From: Hathewaya proteolytica DSM 3090
GTDB lineage: Bacteria > Bacillota > Clostridia > Clostridiales > Clostridiaceae
Reading direction: 5' to 3'
DNA length: 64,000 nucleotides
NCBI RefSeq assembly: GCF_900142225.1
Contig: NZ_FRAD01000011.1
Location: 45,691-109,690 of the forward strand
Position numbers and translations under genes: made by a program. Below the pieces are notes generated by a model. That model saw nothing but the letters and a program-made list of their open reading frames with translations, was not told the origin of the DNA and searched no databases. Positions 42,361-51,245 of the stretch are shown here, piece after piece. The first letter of the stretch is position 1. Every line of letters begins with the position of its first letter.

Positions 42361-42388
42361 TATAATATTTAGTAAGGAGATGTTTCAT

Positions 42389-43351
42389 GTGAAAACTACA
42401 TTACTTGGATGTGGACGTTGGGCTAGCTTTTTAGCTTGGTACTCAGCTAGATTAGGACATAATGTTTTGATATGGGGAAGGGAAGAATCGGAAAGGTATC
42501 AGTCACTGAAATCCACAAGAAAAAATGAATACGTAGAATTACAAGACAATATTCAGCTTACGTCAGATCTTGAGGAAGCAATAAATTTTTCTCAAAGAAT
42601 TATAATATCAATAAATGCACAAAATCTAAGGGAGTTATGTGGAAAAATAAAAGAACACAACTATGAAGGAAAGACATTTATTTTAAATATGAAAGGTATT
42701 GAGATCTCTACGGGAATGCGTTTAAGTCAGGTTGTTGAAGATGTTCTCGGAGACAATATAAATGTATGTGTGTGGGTTGGCCCTGGTCATGCTGAGGATT
42801 TCACAAGGGATATACCGAATTGTATGGTGGTATCTAGCAAAAAAGATGAAGTAATGAATGACGTAGTAAATACTTATAAATCCAACCTTATTAGGTTTTA
42901 TAAGAATGATGATTTAATAGGAGTAGAGATAGGAGCAGCGGCGAAAAATGTGGTTGGAATTGCGGCGGGTATCCTTGATGGCCTCAATTTGAGCAGCCTT
43001 AAGGGCGCTCTCATGAGCAGAGGTGTCACAGAAGTTGCCAGATTAATAACTGCCATGGGGGGTAAAGGAAGCTCTTCATTTGGATTGTCTCACCTTGGCG
43101 ATTATGAAGCTACTTTATTTTCAGCTCACAGCCACAATAGAAGTTATGGAGAAAATTTGGTAAAAGATATAAAGACCACTAAATTAGCAGAGGGCGTTTA
43201 CACATCAGAGGCTCTACTGAAAATAGGAAAGAAATTAAATGTGGATTTGCCTATTACCAATGCAATATACAACGTTATATACAATAAAGTTTGTATTAAG
43301 AGTGCCCTGGATGAGTTGTTTAATAGGGAATTAAAAAATGAGATATGGTAA
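42389..43351 (+). CDS. NAD(P)-dependent glycerol-3-phosphate dehydrogenase-like protein
   Basis: A 320-residue dehydrogenase. The Rossmann motif TTLLGCGRWASFLAWYSARLGH, INVCVWVGPGHAEDFTRDIP (GPS/N-A-E like loop), VEIGAAAKNVVGIAAGILDG (the catalytic Lys of NxxAxxxG) and TFGLSHLGD-like (SSFGLSHLGDYEATLFSAHS) follow the GpsA order. GpsA makes glycerol-3-phosphate for phospholipids. Sequence details such as GCGRW instead of GAGxW differ from typical GpsA, so it may be a second, diverged copy. The start is GTG 42389, 9 nt behind AAGGAG; the ATG at 42380 overlaps that site. Confidence 0.82.
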   Translation: MKTTLLGCGRWASFLAWYSARLGHNVLIWGREESERYQSLKSTRKNEYVELQDNIQLTSDLEEAINFSQRIIISINAQNLRELCGKIKEHNYEGKTFILNMKGIEISTGMRLSQVVEDVLGDNINVCVWVGPGHAEDFTRDIPNCMVVSSKKDEVMNDVVNTYKSNLIRFYKNDDLIGVEIGAAAKNVVGIAAGILDGLNLSSLKGALMSRGVTEVARLITAMGGKGSSSFGLSHLGDYEATLFSAHSHNRSYGENLVKDIKTTKLAEGVYTSEALLKIGKKLNVDLPITNAIYNVIYNKVCIKSALDELFNRELKNEIW

Positions 43352-43367
43352 ATGGAAGGAGTAAGTT

Positions 43368-44162
43368 ATGCAAAATTATTCTGGAGAAACTGGTTTACAG
43401 TACCATTTGCAAATAAGGCCAGGTGATGTTGGTAGATATGTAATTATGCCTGGAGATCCAAAGAGATGTGAGAAAATAGCAAAACACCTCGAGGGTGCCA
43501 AATTGGTGGCAGATAGCAGAGAATATGTCACTTATACTGGATACTATAAAGGAGAGAAAGTAAGCGTTACATCCACTGGCATAGGTGGTCCATCGGCTTC
43601 CATTGCACTAGAGGAACTGGTAAAGTGTGGAGCCGATACGTTTATAAGAGTTGGAACTTGCGGTGGCATTGACACCGAAGTAAAGGGTGGGGATTTAGTC
43701 ATCGCTACGGGTTCTATACGCATGGAAGGAACCTCAAAGGAGTATTGCCCCATTGAATATCCAGCTGTAGCTAATATTGACATAATTAACGCCTTGACAG
43801 AGGGTGCACGGAAACTTGGTGTGTCCCATCATGTGGGGGTAGTACAAAGCAAAGATTCTTTTTATGGACAGCATAACCCAGAACTTTTGCCAGGAGGATA
43901 TGAGCTTCAGAACAAGTGGGAAGCCTGGAAAAGAATGGGGTGCAAGGCGTCAGAAATGGAATCCGCTGCCTTATTTATTGTGGGAGATTATCTAAGAGTA
44001 AGAGTGGGAGCTGTATTTCTCGTGGTGGCAAACCAAGAAAGAGATAAGCTAGGTCTTGAAAATCCTGTGGCTCACGATACTGAACTAGCAATAAAGGCTG
44101 CGGTTGAAGCCATTGGAACTTTAATTGAAAAACATAAGGAGGTTGTCCATGAAAGCATATAA
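43368..44162 (+). CDS. udp: Uridine phosphorylase
   Basis: A 264-residue nucleoside phosphorylase of the PNP/UDP family (NP-I). It contains VIMPGDPKRCEKIAKHL (phosphate-binding Gly-Asp-Pro-x-Arg), FIRVGTCGGI, and CKASEMESAALFIVGDYL, where Glu-Met-Glu-Ser binds the ribose. It splits uridine into uracil and ribose-1-phosphate. It overlaps the following phosphopentomutase gene by 14 nt; the product ribose-1-phosphate is the substrate of that enzyme, so the two form a salvage pathway. Confidence 0.9.
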   Translation: MQNYSGETGLQYHLQIRPGDVGRYVIMPGDPKRCEKIAKHLEGAKLVADSREYVTYTGYYKGEKVSVTSTGIGGPSASIALEELVKCGADTFIRVGTCGGIDTEVKGGDLVIATGSIRMEGTSKEYCPIEYPAVANIDIINALTEGARKLGVSHHVGVVQSKDSFYGQHNPELLPGGYELQNKWEAWKRMGCKASEMESAALFIVGDYLRVRVGAVFLVVANQERDKLGLENPVAHDTELAIKAAVEAIGTLIEKHKEVVHESI

Positions 44163-45339
44163 AAGGATTTTTACCATAGTAATTGACTCCATGGGAATTG
44201 GCGCTATGGATGATTCAGAACAATATGGAGATATTGGAGTGGATACTCTTGGCAACATATCCAAAAGTGTTCACAGTTTCAATATACCAAACTTAAGAAA
44301 ATTAGGTCTTGCAAATCTCCATGAATTAAAAAATGTAGAGCCTCTTAGCAATCCTATGGGACGATATATGGTTCTTAAGGAAAAAAGTGCGGGAAAAGAT
44401 ACCATGACTGGACACTGGGAGATGATGGGACTTCATATAACAAAACCATTTAAAACTTTCACCGATACAGGATTTCCAAAAGAATTAATTGATGAGCTTT
44501 CTAGGCGAACTGGTAGAGTCATCATTGGAAATAAAAGTGCTAGCGGTACAGCAATTTTGGAGGAATTAGGAGAAGAGGAAATAGCCACAGGGCATATGAT
44601 AGTGTATACTTCTGCAGATTCAGTGCTTCAGATTTGTGGAAATGAGGACACCTTTGGTCTTGATGAATTGTATAGGTGTTGTGAGATAGCTAGAGAGCTT
44701 ACACTAAGGGATGAGTGGAAAGTTGGCAGGGTTATAGCGAGACCTTATGTAGGCAAAAAGAAGGGTGAATTTAAGAGAACTAGCAATCGCCATGATTACG
44801 CCTTAAAACCCTATGGAAAGACTGCATTGGACGCGTTAAAAGCCTCTGGTTATGACGTGATATCCGTGGGCAAAATTTCAGATATATTTGATGGAGAAGG
44901 TATAACAGAGAGCAATAAATCTAAGAGCTCTGTGCATGGAATGGAGCAGACCATAGATATAGCCAAAAGAGATTTTAGTGGTCTTTGTTATGTAAATCTT
45001 GTGGATTTTGATGCTCTTTGGGGTCACAGAAGAGATGCTGTGGGCTATGCTAAGGAAATTGAAAGATTTGATGAAAAACTTGGAGAACTTTTATCGGTGC
45101 TTCAACATGATGATCTTCTTATTTTAACTGCTGACCACGGAAATGATCCCACCTATAAAGGAACAGATCATACAAGAGAAAAAGTGCCCTTTATTGCCTA
45201 TTCCCCATCAATGGAAAATGGTGGATTTATAGGTGAAGAAGATACATTTGCAGTGGTTGGTGCGACCATTGTAGATAATTTTTCAGTGAAAATGCCTGAG
45301 GGAACCATAGGAAAATCTATTTTGCATAAGCTTTTATAA
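44149..45339 (+). CDS. deoB: Phosphopentomutase
   Basis: A 396-residue enzyme that converts (deoxy)ribose-1-phosphate to the 5-phosphate. It is an alkaline-phosphatase-superfamily metalloenzyme: VIDSMGIGAMDDSEQYGD (metal Asp), GKDTMTGHWEMMG with the catalytic phosphothreonine, and ILTADHGNDPT and DHTREKVPF with the metal-binding His/Asp residues. Length and motifs are complete. The start is ATG 44149, behind AAGGAGG inside the end of udp; the upstream in-frame codon at 44125 does not fit. Terminator follows. Confidence 0.97.
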   Translation: MKAYKRIFTIVIDSMGIGAMDDSEQYGDIGVDTLGNISKSVHSFNIPNLRKLGLANLHELKNVEPLSNPMGRYMVLKEKSAGKDTMTGHWEMMGLHITKPFKTFTDTGFPKELIDELSRRTGRVIIGNKSASGTAILEELGEEEIATGHMIVYTSADSVLQICGNEDTFGLDELYRCCEIARELTLRDEWKVGRVIARPYVGKKKGEFKRTSNRHDYALKPYGKTALDALKASGYDVISVGKISDIFDGEGITESNKSKSSVHGMEQTIDIAKRDFSGLCYVNLVDFDALWGHRRDAVGYAKEIERFDEKLGELLSVLQHDDLLILTADHGNDPTYKGTDHTREKVPFIAYSPSMENGGFIGEEDTFAVVGATIVDNFSVKMPEGTIGKSILHKLL

Positions 45340-45346
45340 CAAAATA

Positions 45347-45379
45347 AAAATCGATGAAAAATATTTCATCGATTTTTTT
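45347..45379. terminator. Bidirectional terminator after deoB
   Basis: Stem AAAATCGATGAAA / TTTCATCGATTTT with a short loop and T run, between convergent genes. Confidence 0.9.
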
Positions 45380-45390
45380 ATTGAATAATT

Positions 45391-47844
45391 TTATTTATTT
45401 ATCATTATATTGTCAAAGCTAATAATTCCTAATGGGTTTATTGTAACACCAGAGACATTCTCTTCGTAGGTGTAGCAAAGTGATGGACATGCTAGGAATA
45501 GCCATGGATAGTCATCAGCAATTGCTTGTTCCACTTCTTGGAAAGCTGCGTCTCTGTCTTTTGGATTTATGATTTTCTTAGCCTTTCTAAGCATTTGTTC
45601 CATGGTAGGGTTAGAATAATTGCTTAGATTGTATGTCATATCAGACATAAATAGTGGCATAAGAAAACTATCTGGATTTAAGGTATCAGCAAACCAACTT
45701 GTTACAAGAAGATCGTACTTTTTATTTTTTTCCTTATCAAAAAAATCATTAAAAGGAATTGAGTTTAAAGTAACTTTCAATCCTAAAACTTCCAAGTTCT
45801 CTTTCAGAACAGAGTATAGCTCATCATCGTTATTGTAATATGCTATCTTAAAGTTGTTTTCTTCTCTTAGTACGTTGTACTTTTGAAATATTTCCTTTGC
45901 ATTTTTTGGACTATAAGGAAGAGCTTTAGGAGCTTTTGACACCAACCCTACGGGGCATGGACCATTCAATTTAATAGCAGAACCGGCAAAAGAATCTTTA
46001 ATTATTCTATCTTTGTCTATAGCCATATTTATGGCTTTTCGAACTTCAACATTTTTGGCCCATGGCTTGTTTGTATTTAAAACGAAATAACCGTAATAGG
46101 AACAAAGTGTAGGTGCCGTTTGGAATTTCAAAGTAGGATCTTCCATCATAGGTTTTATGAAAGATATACTTGAAGATTTTAAAAGGTGAAGCTCCTTGGC
46201 ATGAAGTTTTTTTTGTAAGTCTGATAAATTTGAGTCAACTTCTAGCTCATCTATATAAGGAACACCTCCAAAATAGTTCTCAAAGGCATTATAAGTGCAT
46301 TTGCTCTTTTGGTCTTGACCCATATGGTAGGTAAATGGGCCACAACTTACGATTTTCTTATTGTTAGAAAAGGCCTTTTTAGAAATAATTGAACAACAAC
46401 TATGGGCTAGATTCGTAAGAATTCCGCTATAAGGCTCTTTAAGAGTAATAGAAATACAGTAATTGTTAATTATCTTAATGCCTGAAACATCGGAGGATTT
46501 ACCAGCTATAAACTCATCCGAACCAACTATATCCTCTAGAAAATAGCTGTTTGCACAATTATTGTTAGGATTTAGTACTCTCTCTAAGGAAAATTTAACA
46601 TCATCAGCTGTAACTTCCGTAAGGTCATGGAACTTAGCCCCCTTTACCAAGTTAAAGGTCCATGTAACAGCATCTTCACTGAGGTACCAACTTTTCGCTA
46701 AGGATGGTAGTATCTCTCCATCTTTGTTGATTTTTAAAAGACCACTGTTGCAAATTGAAATAGCCTCACAACTTACACTGTCAACACCAATTACTGGATC
46801 AAAAGAATAAATAGTGCCGCCTAAATTGGCTTTTAGGTAAGTTGTATTTTCTTTTTTTACATCAATAGTATTATTTAGTTTATTGTTTATATGTTGTAGA
46901 TTTGAGTATAGCTCCTTCATAGAGCTTAACGCAGTTTTTGTATACTGGGTGTTTAATTGCAGCCATTCAATAAGAAAAGCCACTTTGTTTGAAACATCCA
47001 TAAGGGAATCTGTGGAACTCAGTATATTAGTTAAGGATTCTGTCTGGTTGTTCATGGCGGTGTTAATGTTGTTTGCTATGTTAGTAGTTTCCTTCACAGA
47101 ATCTATTATCTCATTAAATGTGACAAGGGTGTTGTTGGAAATATTAATTCCTTCTGATACCTTTTCTAAACACAATTCCATGGCTTCTTTGCTATTGTCG
47201 ATGATAGAATCCATACTGATGATGATTTGGGAAATGTGCTCAGCGGATTCAGCACTGTTTAAAGCTAACTTATTTATTTCCTGTGCTACCACAGAAAACC
47301 CTCTTCCAGCATCTCCAGCTTTGGAAGCCTCAATAGAAGCGTTTAGAGAGAGAAGTTTGGTTTGCTTTGTAATTCTCTTAATTATGTCTACAATAGAGTT
47401 AATTTCTGTGGACTTTAGGGTAAGTTCATTTATGATATTCTTTGCACTATTTACTGCGGTTTCGATGTTTGAAATAGACTCTATGGTGTTCTCTACATCT
47501 GAATTCCCTAGTTTTGCCTTGCTGTATGTTTTGTCTGCAATTACCTTTGATTCCTCTGTACTTGCAAGTACTTCTTGAGTTGTAGAAGAGTAAGTAGATA
47601 ACTCTTGAAATACGTCCTCTAAATCTGTTATCTGTTTGCTCAGATTGTCAAAAACATCATTACAACTGTCTTTCAAGTTGTTTAGGGAAAAGTCAGTTTG
47701 ATTTAATGTGAAATTCAATTTGCTAACAGTTATATTCTGGTTTAATAAGAGGGACGAGATATTGTGGTCACCCTTGGAGGTAGGTTGATTGTCTTTAGGG
47801 GCATGGTTATTTTTATTTACAAAAAGTTGATTTAGCTTTTTCAT
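45391..47844 (-). CDS. Soluble methyl-accepting chemotaxis domain fused to an OppA-like solute-binding domain
   Basis: An 817-residue protein. Residues about 55-310 are a chemoreceptor signalling domain: long helices, the highly conserved hairpin tip IIKRITKQTKLLSLNASIEA, AGDAGRGFSVVAQEINKLA and flanking coiled coil. From about 330 to the end is a family 5 extracellular solute-binding domain (SBP_bac_5, OppA/DppA type), with GTIYSFDPV, LAKSWYLSEDAVTWTFNL, DVRKAINMAIDKDRI-like (EVRKAINMAIDKDRI) and LLVTSWFADTLNPDSFL. There is no signal peptide or membrane helix, so a domain normally found outside the cell would lie in the cytosol with the signalling domain. The start is ATG 47844 (AAAGGAG 6 nt before). 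A 52-bp hairpin repeat lies in its leader. Inferred role: cytosolic peptide- or nickel-sensing receptor. Confidence 0.85.
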   Translation of the reverse strand: MKKLNQLFVNKNNHAPKDNQPTSKGDHNISSLLLNQNITVSKLNFTLNQTDFSLNNLKDSCNDVFDNLSKQITDLEDVFQELSTYSSTTQEVLASTEESKVIADKTYSKAKLGNSDVENTIESISNIETAVNSAKNIINELTLKSTEINSIVDIIKRITKQTKLLSLNASIEASKAGDAGRGFSVVAQEINKLALNSAESAEHISQIIISMDSIIDNSKEAMELCLEKVSEGINISNNTLVTFNEIIDSVKETTNIANNINTAMNNQTESLTNILSSTDSLMDVSNKVAFLIEWLQLNTQYTKTALSSMKELYSNLQHINNKLNNTIDVKKENTTYLKANLGGTIYSFDPVIGVDSVSCEAISICNSGLLKINKDGEILPSLAKSWYLSEDAVTWTFNLVKGAKFHDLTEVTADDVKFSLERVLNPNNNCANSYFLEDIVGSDEFIAGKSSDVSGIKIINNYCISITLKEPYSGILTNLAHSCCSIISKKAFSNNKKIVSCGPFTYHMGQDQKSKCTYNAFENYFGGVPYIDELEVDSNLSDLQKKLHAKELHLLKSSSISFIKPMMEDPTLKFQTAPTLCSYYGYFVLNTNKPWAKNVEVRKAINMAIDKDRIIKDSFAGSAIKLNGPCPVGLVSKAPKALPYSPKNAKEIFQKYNVLREENNFKIAYYNNDDELYSVLKENLEVLGLKVTLNSIPFNDFFDKEKNKKYDLLVTSWFADTLNPDSFLMPLFMSDMTYNLSNYSNPTMEQMLRKAKKIINPKDRDAAFQEVEQAIADDYPWLFLACPSLCYTYEENVSGVTINPLGIISFDNIMINK

Positions 47845-47873
47845 ATATTTCTCCTTTGCAGATAGTATATTCA

Positions 47874-47925
47874 TAGATAACGACTTCTAACCTTAACGTG
47901 AAGTTAAAAATCCACGTTAAGCTAA
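47874..47925 (-). repeat. 52-bp hairpin repeat, copy B (leader of the chemoreceptor gene)
   Basis: Read on the minus strand, 45 of 52 positions match 60088-60139. The stem CTTAACGTG / CACGTTAAG is followed by the invariant TAGAAGTCGTTATCTA. It lies 30 nt before the chemoreceptor start codon in the same orientation relative to the gene as copy A. Confidence 0.7.
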
Positions 47926-48132
47926 GAATTCTGTTTATTTTTTGGACAAAATAATATATAATTATACTAATTATGATATACTATATTAAGTAAACGAAAT
48001 TAGTCTTAGATTAATATCGATTACTTAAACTAAAACTTGAGTTAATAATTTTAAAAAATAGAGAAAATGCAAAACACCCCTTATTTAGTAATGGGGTAGT
48101 TCACATAAAGAATTATATAGGAGTGAAAAAGA

Positions 48133-49425
48133 ATGCTAGATTTAAAATTTTTAAGACAAAATCCTGAGGTTGTAAAGGAAAATATAAGGAAAAAATTTCA
48201 AGATTCCAAATTGCCTATGGTAGATGAAGTAATATCTTATGATTCAGAAATAAGAGAAGTTATACAAAAGGTTGAGGTTTTAAGAGCAGAGAGAAATAAA
48301 CTTTCAAAAGAAGTTGGAAAACTAATGGCTCAAGGTAAAAAAGATGAAGCTCAAATAATAAAGGACAAAGTAACTTCTGCTGCAGAAGAATTGCAAAATT
48401 TAGAACTAAAACAAAATGAACTTCAAGAGGAAATCACAAAACGCATGATGGTAATACCAAACATCATCGACGAAAGTGTACCTATTGGCAAAGATGACAG
48501 CGAAAACGTAGAAATTCAGAAGTATGGAGAGCCTAAGGTTCCAGAGTATGAAATACCATATCACGCTGACATTATGGCAAGTTATGATGGTATAGACCTT
48601 GATAGCGCTAGAAAGGTAGCAGGCAGCGGGTTTTATTATCTAATGGGCGATATTGCAAGGCTCCATTCTGCTGTTATTACTTATGCAAGAGATTTTATGA
48701 TAAATAAGGGATTTACATACTGTATACCTCCATTCATGATTAGAAGCAGTGTAGTTCAAGGGGTTATGAGCTTTGCTGAAATGGATGAGATGATGTATAA
48801 AATCGAGGGTGAGGATTTATACCTTATTGGAACAAGTGAACATTCCATGATTGGAAAATTTATCGATACAATTCTTACGGAAGATAATTTACCACAGACA
48901 TTGACTAGTTACTCACCTTGCTTTAGAAAAGAAAAGGGCTCTCATGGTATAGAGGAAAGAGGAGTATACAGAATACATCAATTTGAAAAGCAAGAGATGA
49001 TTGTTATATGCAAGCCTGAAGAAAGTAAACAATGGTTTGAAAAACTTTGGCAAAACACTGTAGATCTTTTCCGCTCACTAGATATCCCTGTTAGAACACT
49101 AGAATGTTGTTCAGGAGATTTAGCGGATCTTAAGGTTAAATCTATTGATGTAGAGGCTTGGTCACCAAGACAGAAAAAGTACTTTGAAATAGGTAGCTGT
49201 TCAAATCTTGGAGAGGCACAGGCAAGAAGATTAAAAATTCGTGTAAATGGTGACAACGGAAAGTATTTCCCACACACTCTTAACAACACAGTGGTTGCCC
49301 CACCAAGAATGCTTATTGCTTTTCTTGAAAACAATCTCAATGAGGATGGCAGCGTAAGTATTCCAGCTGCATTAAGACCTTATATGGGTGGTATTGAAAG
49401 AATAGAGAAGAAAAATAAAAAGTAG
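48133..49425 (+). CDS. serS: Seryl-tRNA synthetase
   Basis: A 430-residue class II synthetase. The N-terminal tRNA-binding coiled coil spans about residues 30-110 (VLRAERNKLSKEVGKL). The catalytic motifs are in order: motif 1 near IPPFMIRSSVVQG, the TSE loop LIGTSEHSMIG, motif 2 CFRKEKGSHGIEERGVYRIHQF and motif 3 NTVVAPPRMLIAFLENN. The sequence CCSGDLADLKVKSIDVEAW is of the divergent clostridial type, and clostridia often carry two SerRS genes. No T-box leader is visible upstream, only a C-rich hairpin ACCCCTTATT...AATGGGGT at 48075-48097. Own transcription unit. Confidence 0.95.
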   Translation: MLDLKFLRQNPEVVKENIRKKFQDSKLPMVDEVISYDSEIREVIQKVEVLRAERNKLSKEVGKLMAQGKKDEAQIIKDKVTSAAEELQNLELKQNELQEEITKRMMVIPNIIDESVPIGKDDSENVEIQKYGEPKVPEYEIPYHADIMASYDGIDLDSARKVAGSGFYYLMGDIARLHSAVITYARDFMINKGFTYCIPPFMIRSSVVQGVMSFAEMDEMMYKIEGEDLYLIGTSEHSMIGKFIDTILTEDNLPQTLTSYSPCFRKEKGSHGIEERGVYRIHQFEKQEMIVICKPEESKQWFEKLWQNTVDLFRSLDIPVRTLECCSGDLADLKVKSIDVEAWSPRQKKYFEIGSCSNLGEAQARRLKIRVNGDNGKYFPHTLNNTVVAPPRMLIAFLENNLNEDGSVSIPAALRPYMGGIERIEKKNKK

Positions 49426-49491
49426 TAAAAGTAGTATTAGAAAGTATAAGGTGAATTATTTGTTTATAATATTATTATGGGAGTTGATTTT

Positions 49492-50028
49492 ATGAACAGA
49501 AAGGTAATACTTTATATTGCATGCAGCGTGGATGGATTTATTGCGGATGAATGTGGCAAAATAAACTGGCTTGGTGGTGACAGCAATCTTTACGATGGAG
49601 ATTATGGACACAAGGAATTTTTAGATACCATAGACACTGTGGTTATGGGCTACAAAACATATGAACAGGTGATAAATGAAATATCTCCAGAAGTTTGGCC
49701 TTATGAAAATCAGATAACCTATGTTTTTACACACCGAAAGAAGCTGAGCCACAAAGGGGTAAACTTCATAGAAGAAGATTTAAACACTTTTATTGAAGAT
49801 GAAAAAATGAAAAAAGGTAAAAATATATGGATATGTGGTGGTGCAAGCTTCGCCAATAGTTTGATTAAAGATAATCTCATAGATGAATATCACATCGTCA
49901 CTATGCCTATAATATTGGGAAAGGGCATGAGGCTATTTTATGATGACAATCCCAAAAAAAGGTTGAGGCTTAAGAACTGCAGAGAGATAAATGGAACTAT
50001 TGAAAGCGTTTATACACCCCATAAATAA
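49492..50028 (+). CDS. Dihydrofolate reductase-like (RibD C-terminal) protein
   Basis: A 178-residue protein of the DHFR/RibD_C superfamily, YyaP/YwjB branch: LYIACSVDGFIADECGKINWL at the start, DTVVMGYKTYEQV (the NADPH-binding G-x-x-T), IWICGGASFANSLI (second GG nucleotide loop) and a terminal beta segment. Members reduce pteridine-like or unknown substrates and usually do not replace folate-pathway DHFR. The start is ATG 49492 behind GGGAG; the in-frame ATG at 49477 lies before that site. Single gene. Confidence 0.85.
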   Translation: MNRKVILYIACSVDGFIADECGKINWLGGDSNLYDGDYGHKEFLDTIDTVVMGYKTYEQVINEISPEVWPYENQITYVFTHRKKLSHKGVNFIEEDLNTFIEDEKMKKGKNIWICGGASFANSLIKDNLIDEYHIVTMPIILGKGMRLFYDDNPKKRLRLKNCREINGTIESVYTPHK

Positions 50029-50035
50029 AAGTTGA

Positions 50036-50072
50036 AAAAAGTGTGCCGATAATTAAATCTGCACACTTTTTT
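50036..50072. terminator. Bidirectional terminator
   Basis: Stem AAAAAGTGTGC / GCACACTTTTT between convergent genes. Confidence 0.88.
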
Positions 50073-50073
50073 A

Positions 50074-50901
50074 TTATTTTTTACAAACAGCATATAATAC
50101 TTTCCAAGTTAACTTTATGCCTTCCCTTACTCTAAATCTTTCAAAGTAGAAGGAAAGACTATTATAGAAATCCTCATATATGTTTTTACCTAGGCTCATT
50201 ATTTTCTCCATGTTTACTCTGTACTGACTATTCCAAAATTCCTTAAACACATCATCAAAGCAACTGTATATTATGGGTTCATCCATGACTTGTACACAAA
50301 TATCGTGCATGTCTAGAAATTTGAGTCTGTTTTCAATATCATGGGCAGTTGTGAGAGGTTCCTTATCAGTATCTAATTCATTCACTGCACTAGGAATTAA
50401 ATCTATATACCTACTTATGATGCAATCCATATCTACATCGTGGGCATCTGGAGCCCACAAAGTGAAGGAAAGTGTTCCAGCGGGTTTAAGGGGTTTAATC
50501 AATCTATGAAAAATCTCTGCATTCTGCAAAAAGTATCTAAGACTAAAACCAGCTACCATGTGGTGAAAATAGTCTTGGGGGAAGTTTAAGTCTGCAGCAT
50601 TTATATGGAGAATTTGACAGTTTTCAAGGTTTAATTCATTTATTAGCTTGTTGGTGTAATTCACCATGGATATTGATAAATCAACTCCAATAACTGTGCC
50701 TTGCGGCCCTATAGTTTTTGAAATTGGGATTAATGTGGCACCTTTTCCAGTGCCGATGTCTAAAACTTTACTTCCATACTTTATTTTAGAGTAACTCACT
50801 AGCTTTTCACCAGAAATACTCCAAATTGAGGGTTCTACGGAACCAAAGTCTGTAGCAACACTATCCCAAACTTGAGAAAGATAATAAGTTGTTTTATCCA
50901 T
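50074..50901 (-). CDS. Class I SAM-dependent methyltransferase
   Basis: A 275-residue methyltransferase. Motif I KVLDIGTGKGATLIPISK binds S-adenosylmethionine, motif II GTVIGVDLSISMV supplies the acidic ribose ligand, and motif IV region ADLNFPQDYFHHMVAGFSLRYF follows, in the UbiE/Coq5-like order. The C-terminal 100 residues, where such enzymes recognise their substrate, are not informative. GGGGG-type ribosome binding site is in front of the ATG. Monocistronic; substrate unknown. Confidence 0.88.
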   Translation of the reverse strand: MDKTTYYLSQVWDSVATDFGSVEPSIWSISGEKLVSYSKIKYGSKVLDIGTGKGATLIPISKTIGPQGTVIGVDLSISMVNYTNKLINELNLENCQILHINAADLNFPQDYFHHMVAGFSLRYFLQNAEIFHRLIKPLKPAGTLSFTLWAPDAHDVDMDCIISRYIDLIPSAVNELDTDKEPLTTAHDIENRLKFLDMHDICVQVMDEPIIYSCFDDVFKEFWNSQYRVNMEKIMSLGKNIYEDFYNSLSFYFERFRVREGIKLTWKVLYAVCKK

Positions 50902-51117
50902 TTTAATCCCCCTTTTTAACTTTTCTATGTATTAGTATTGATATGTTTTATTATAGCATAGTAAAGTTTGCGTACAAGGCATATTTGCACCTAATAACCA
51001 CCCAAAACTACAAAATATATTATGTATATTAAATTTATAAATTACTCTAAAAAAACTATTGAAATAATGGTCACATAATGGTATTATGGAAATGATTCAT
51101 AGCAATAATTTATTATT

Positions 51118-51218
51118 GTATATATGACTGACGGAAAGTGGAGTGAACCACGGGGAGTATAGTTATGAATTTTAGCCGACCGTCTGGGCAATTTACGCTC
51201 AGATTGTCGGCTTTTTTA
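51118..51218 (+). promoter_or_regulatory. ZTP (pfl) riboswitch with terminator, upstream of purine genes
   Basis: The aptamer core is recognisable: TGACTGACGG, the hairpin GTGG-AGTGAA-CCAC, the CGGGGAGTATA segment and the conserved 3' part CCGTCTGGGCA, where CCGTC pairs with GACGG (51130-51134). Bases 51175-51189, GCCGACCGTCTGGGC, can instead pair with 51197-51211 to form a terminator followed by six T. The two structures exclude each other, so ligand binding (ZTP or ZMP, which build up when formyl-folate is short) should prevent termination. The genes controlled, IMP cyclohydrolase and AICAR formyltransferase, use exactly this metabolite. Confidence 0.9.
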
Positions 51219-51245
51219 TTTTTTTATAGTAGGGAGGAGTAAAAA

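Noticed and set aside
46883..47578. Plus-strand frame of 231 codons, hydrophobic
   Set aside because: It is antisense to the chemoreceptor domain; apparent membrane helices are the reverse reading of the coiled coil.
47926..48132. T-box leader in front of serS
   Set aside because: No T-box sequence (GGGTGGNACCGCG) or specifier structure is present; only a short C-rich hairpin is seen.
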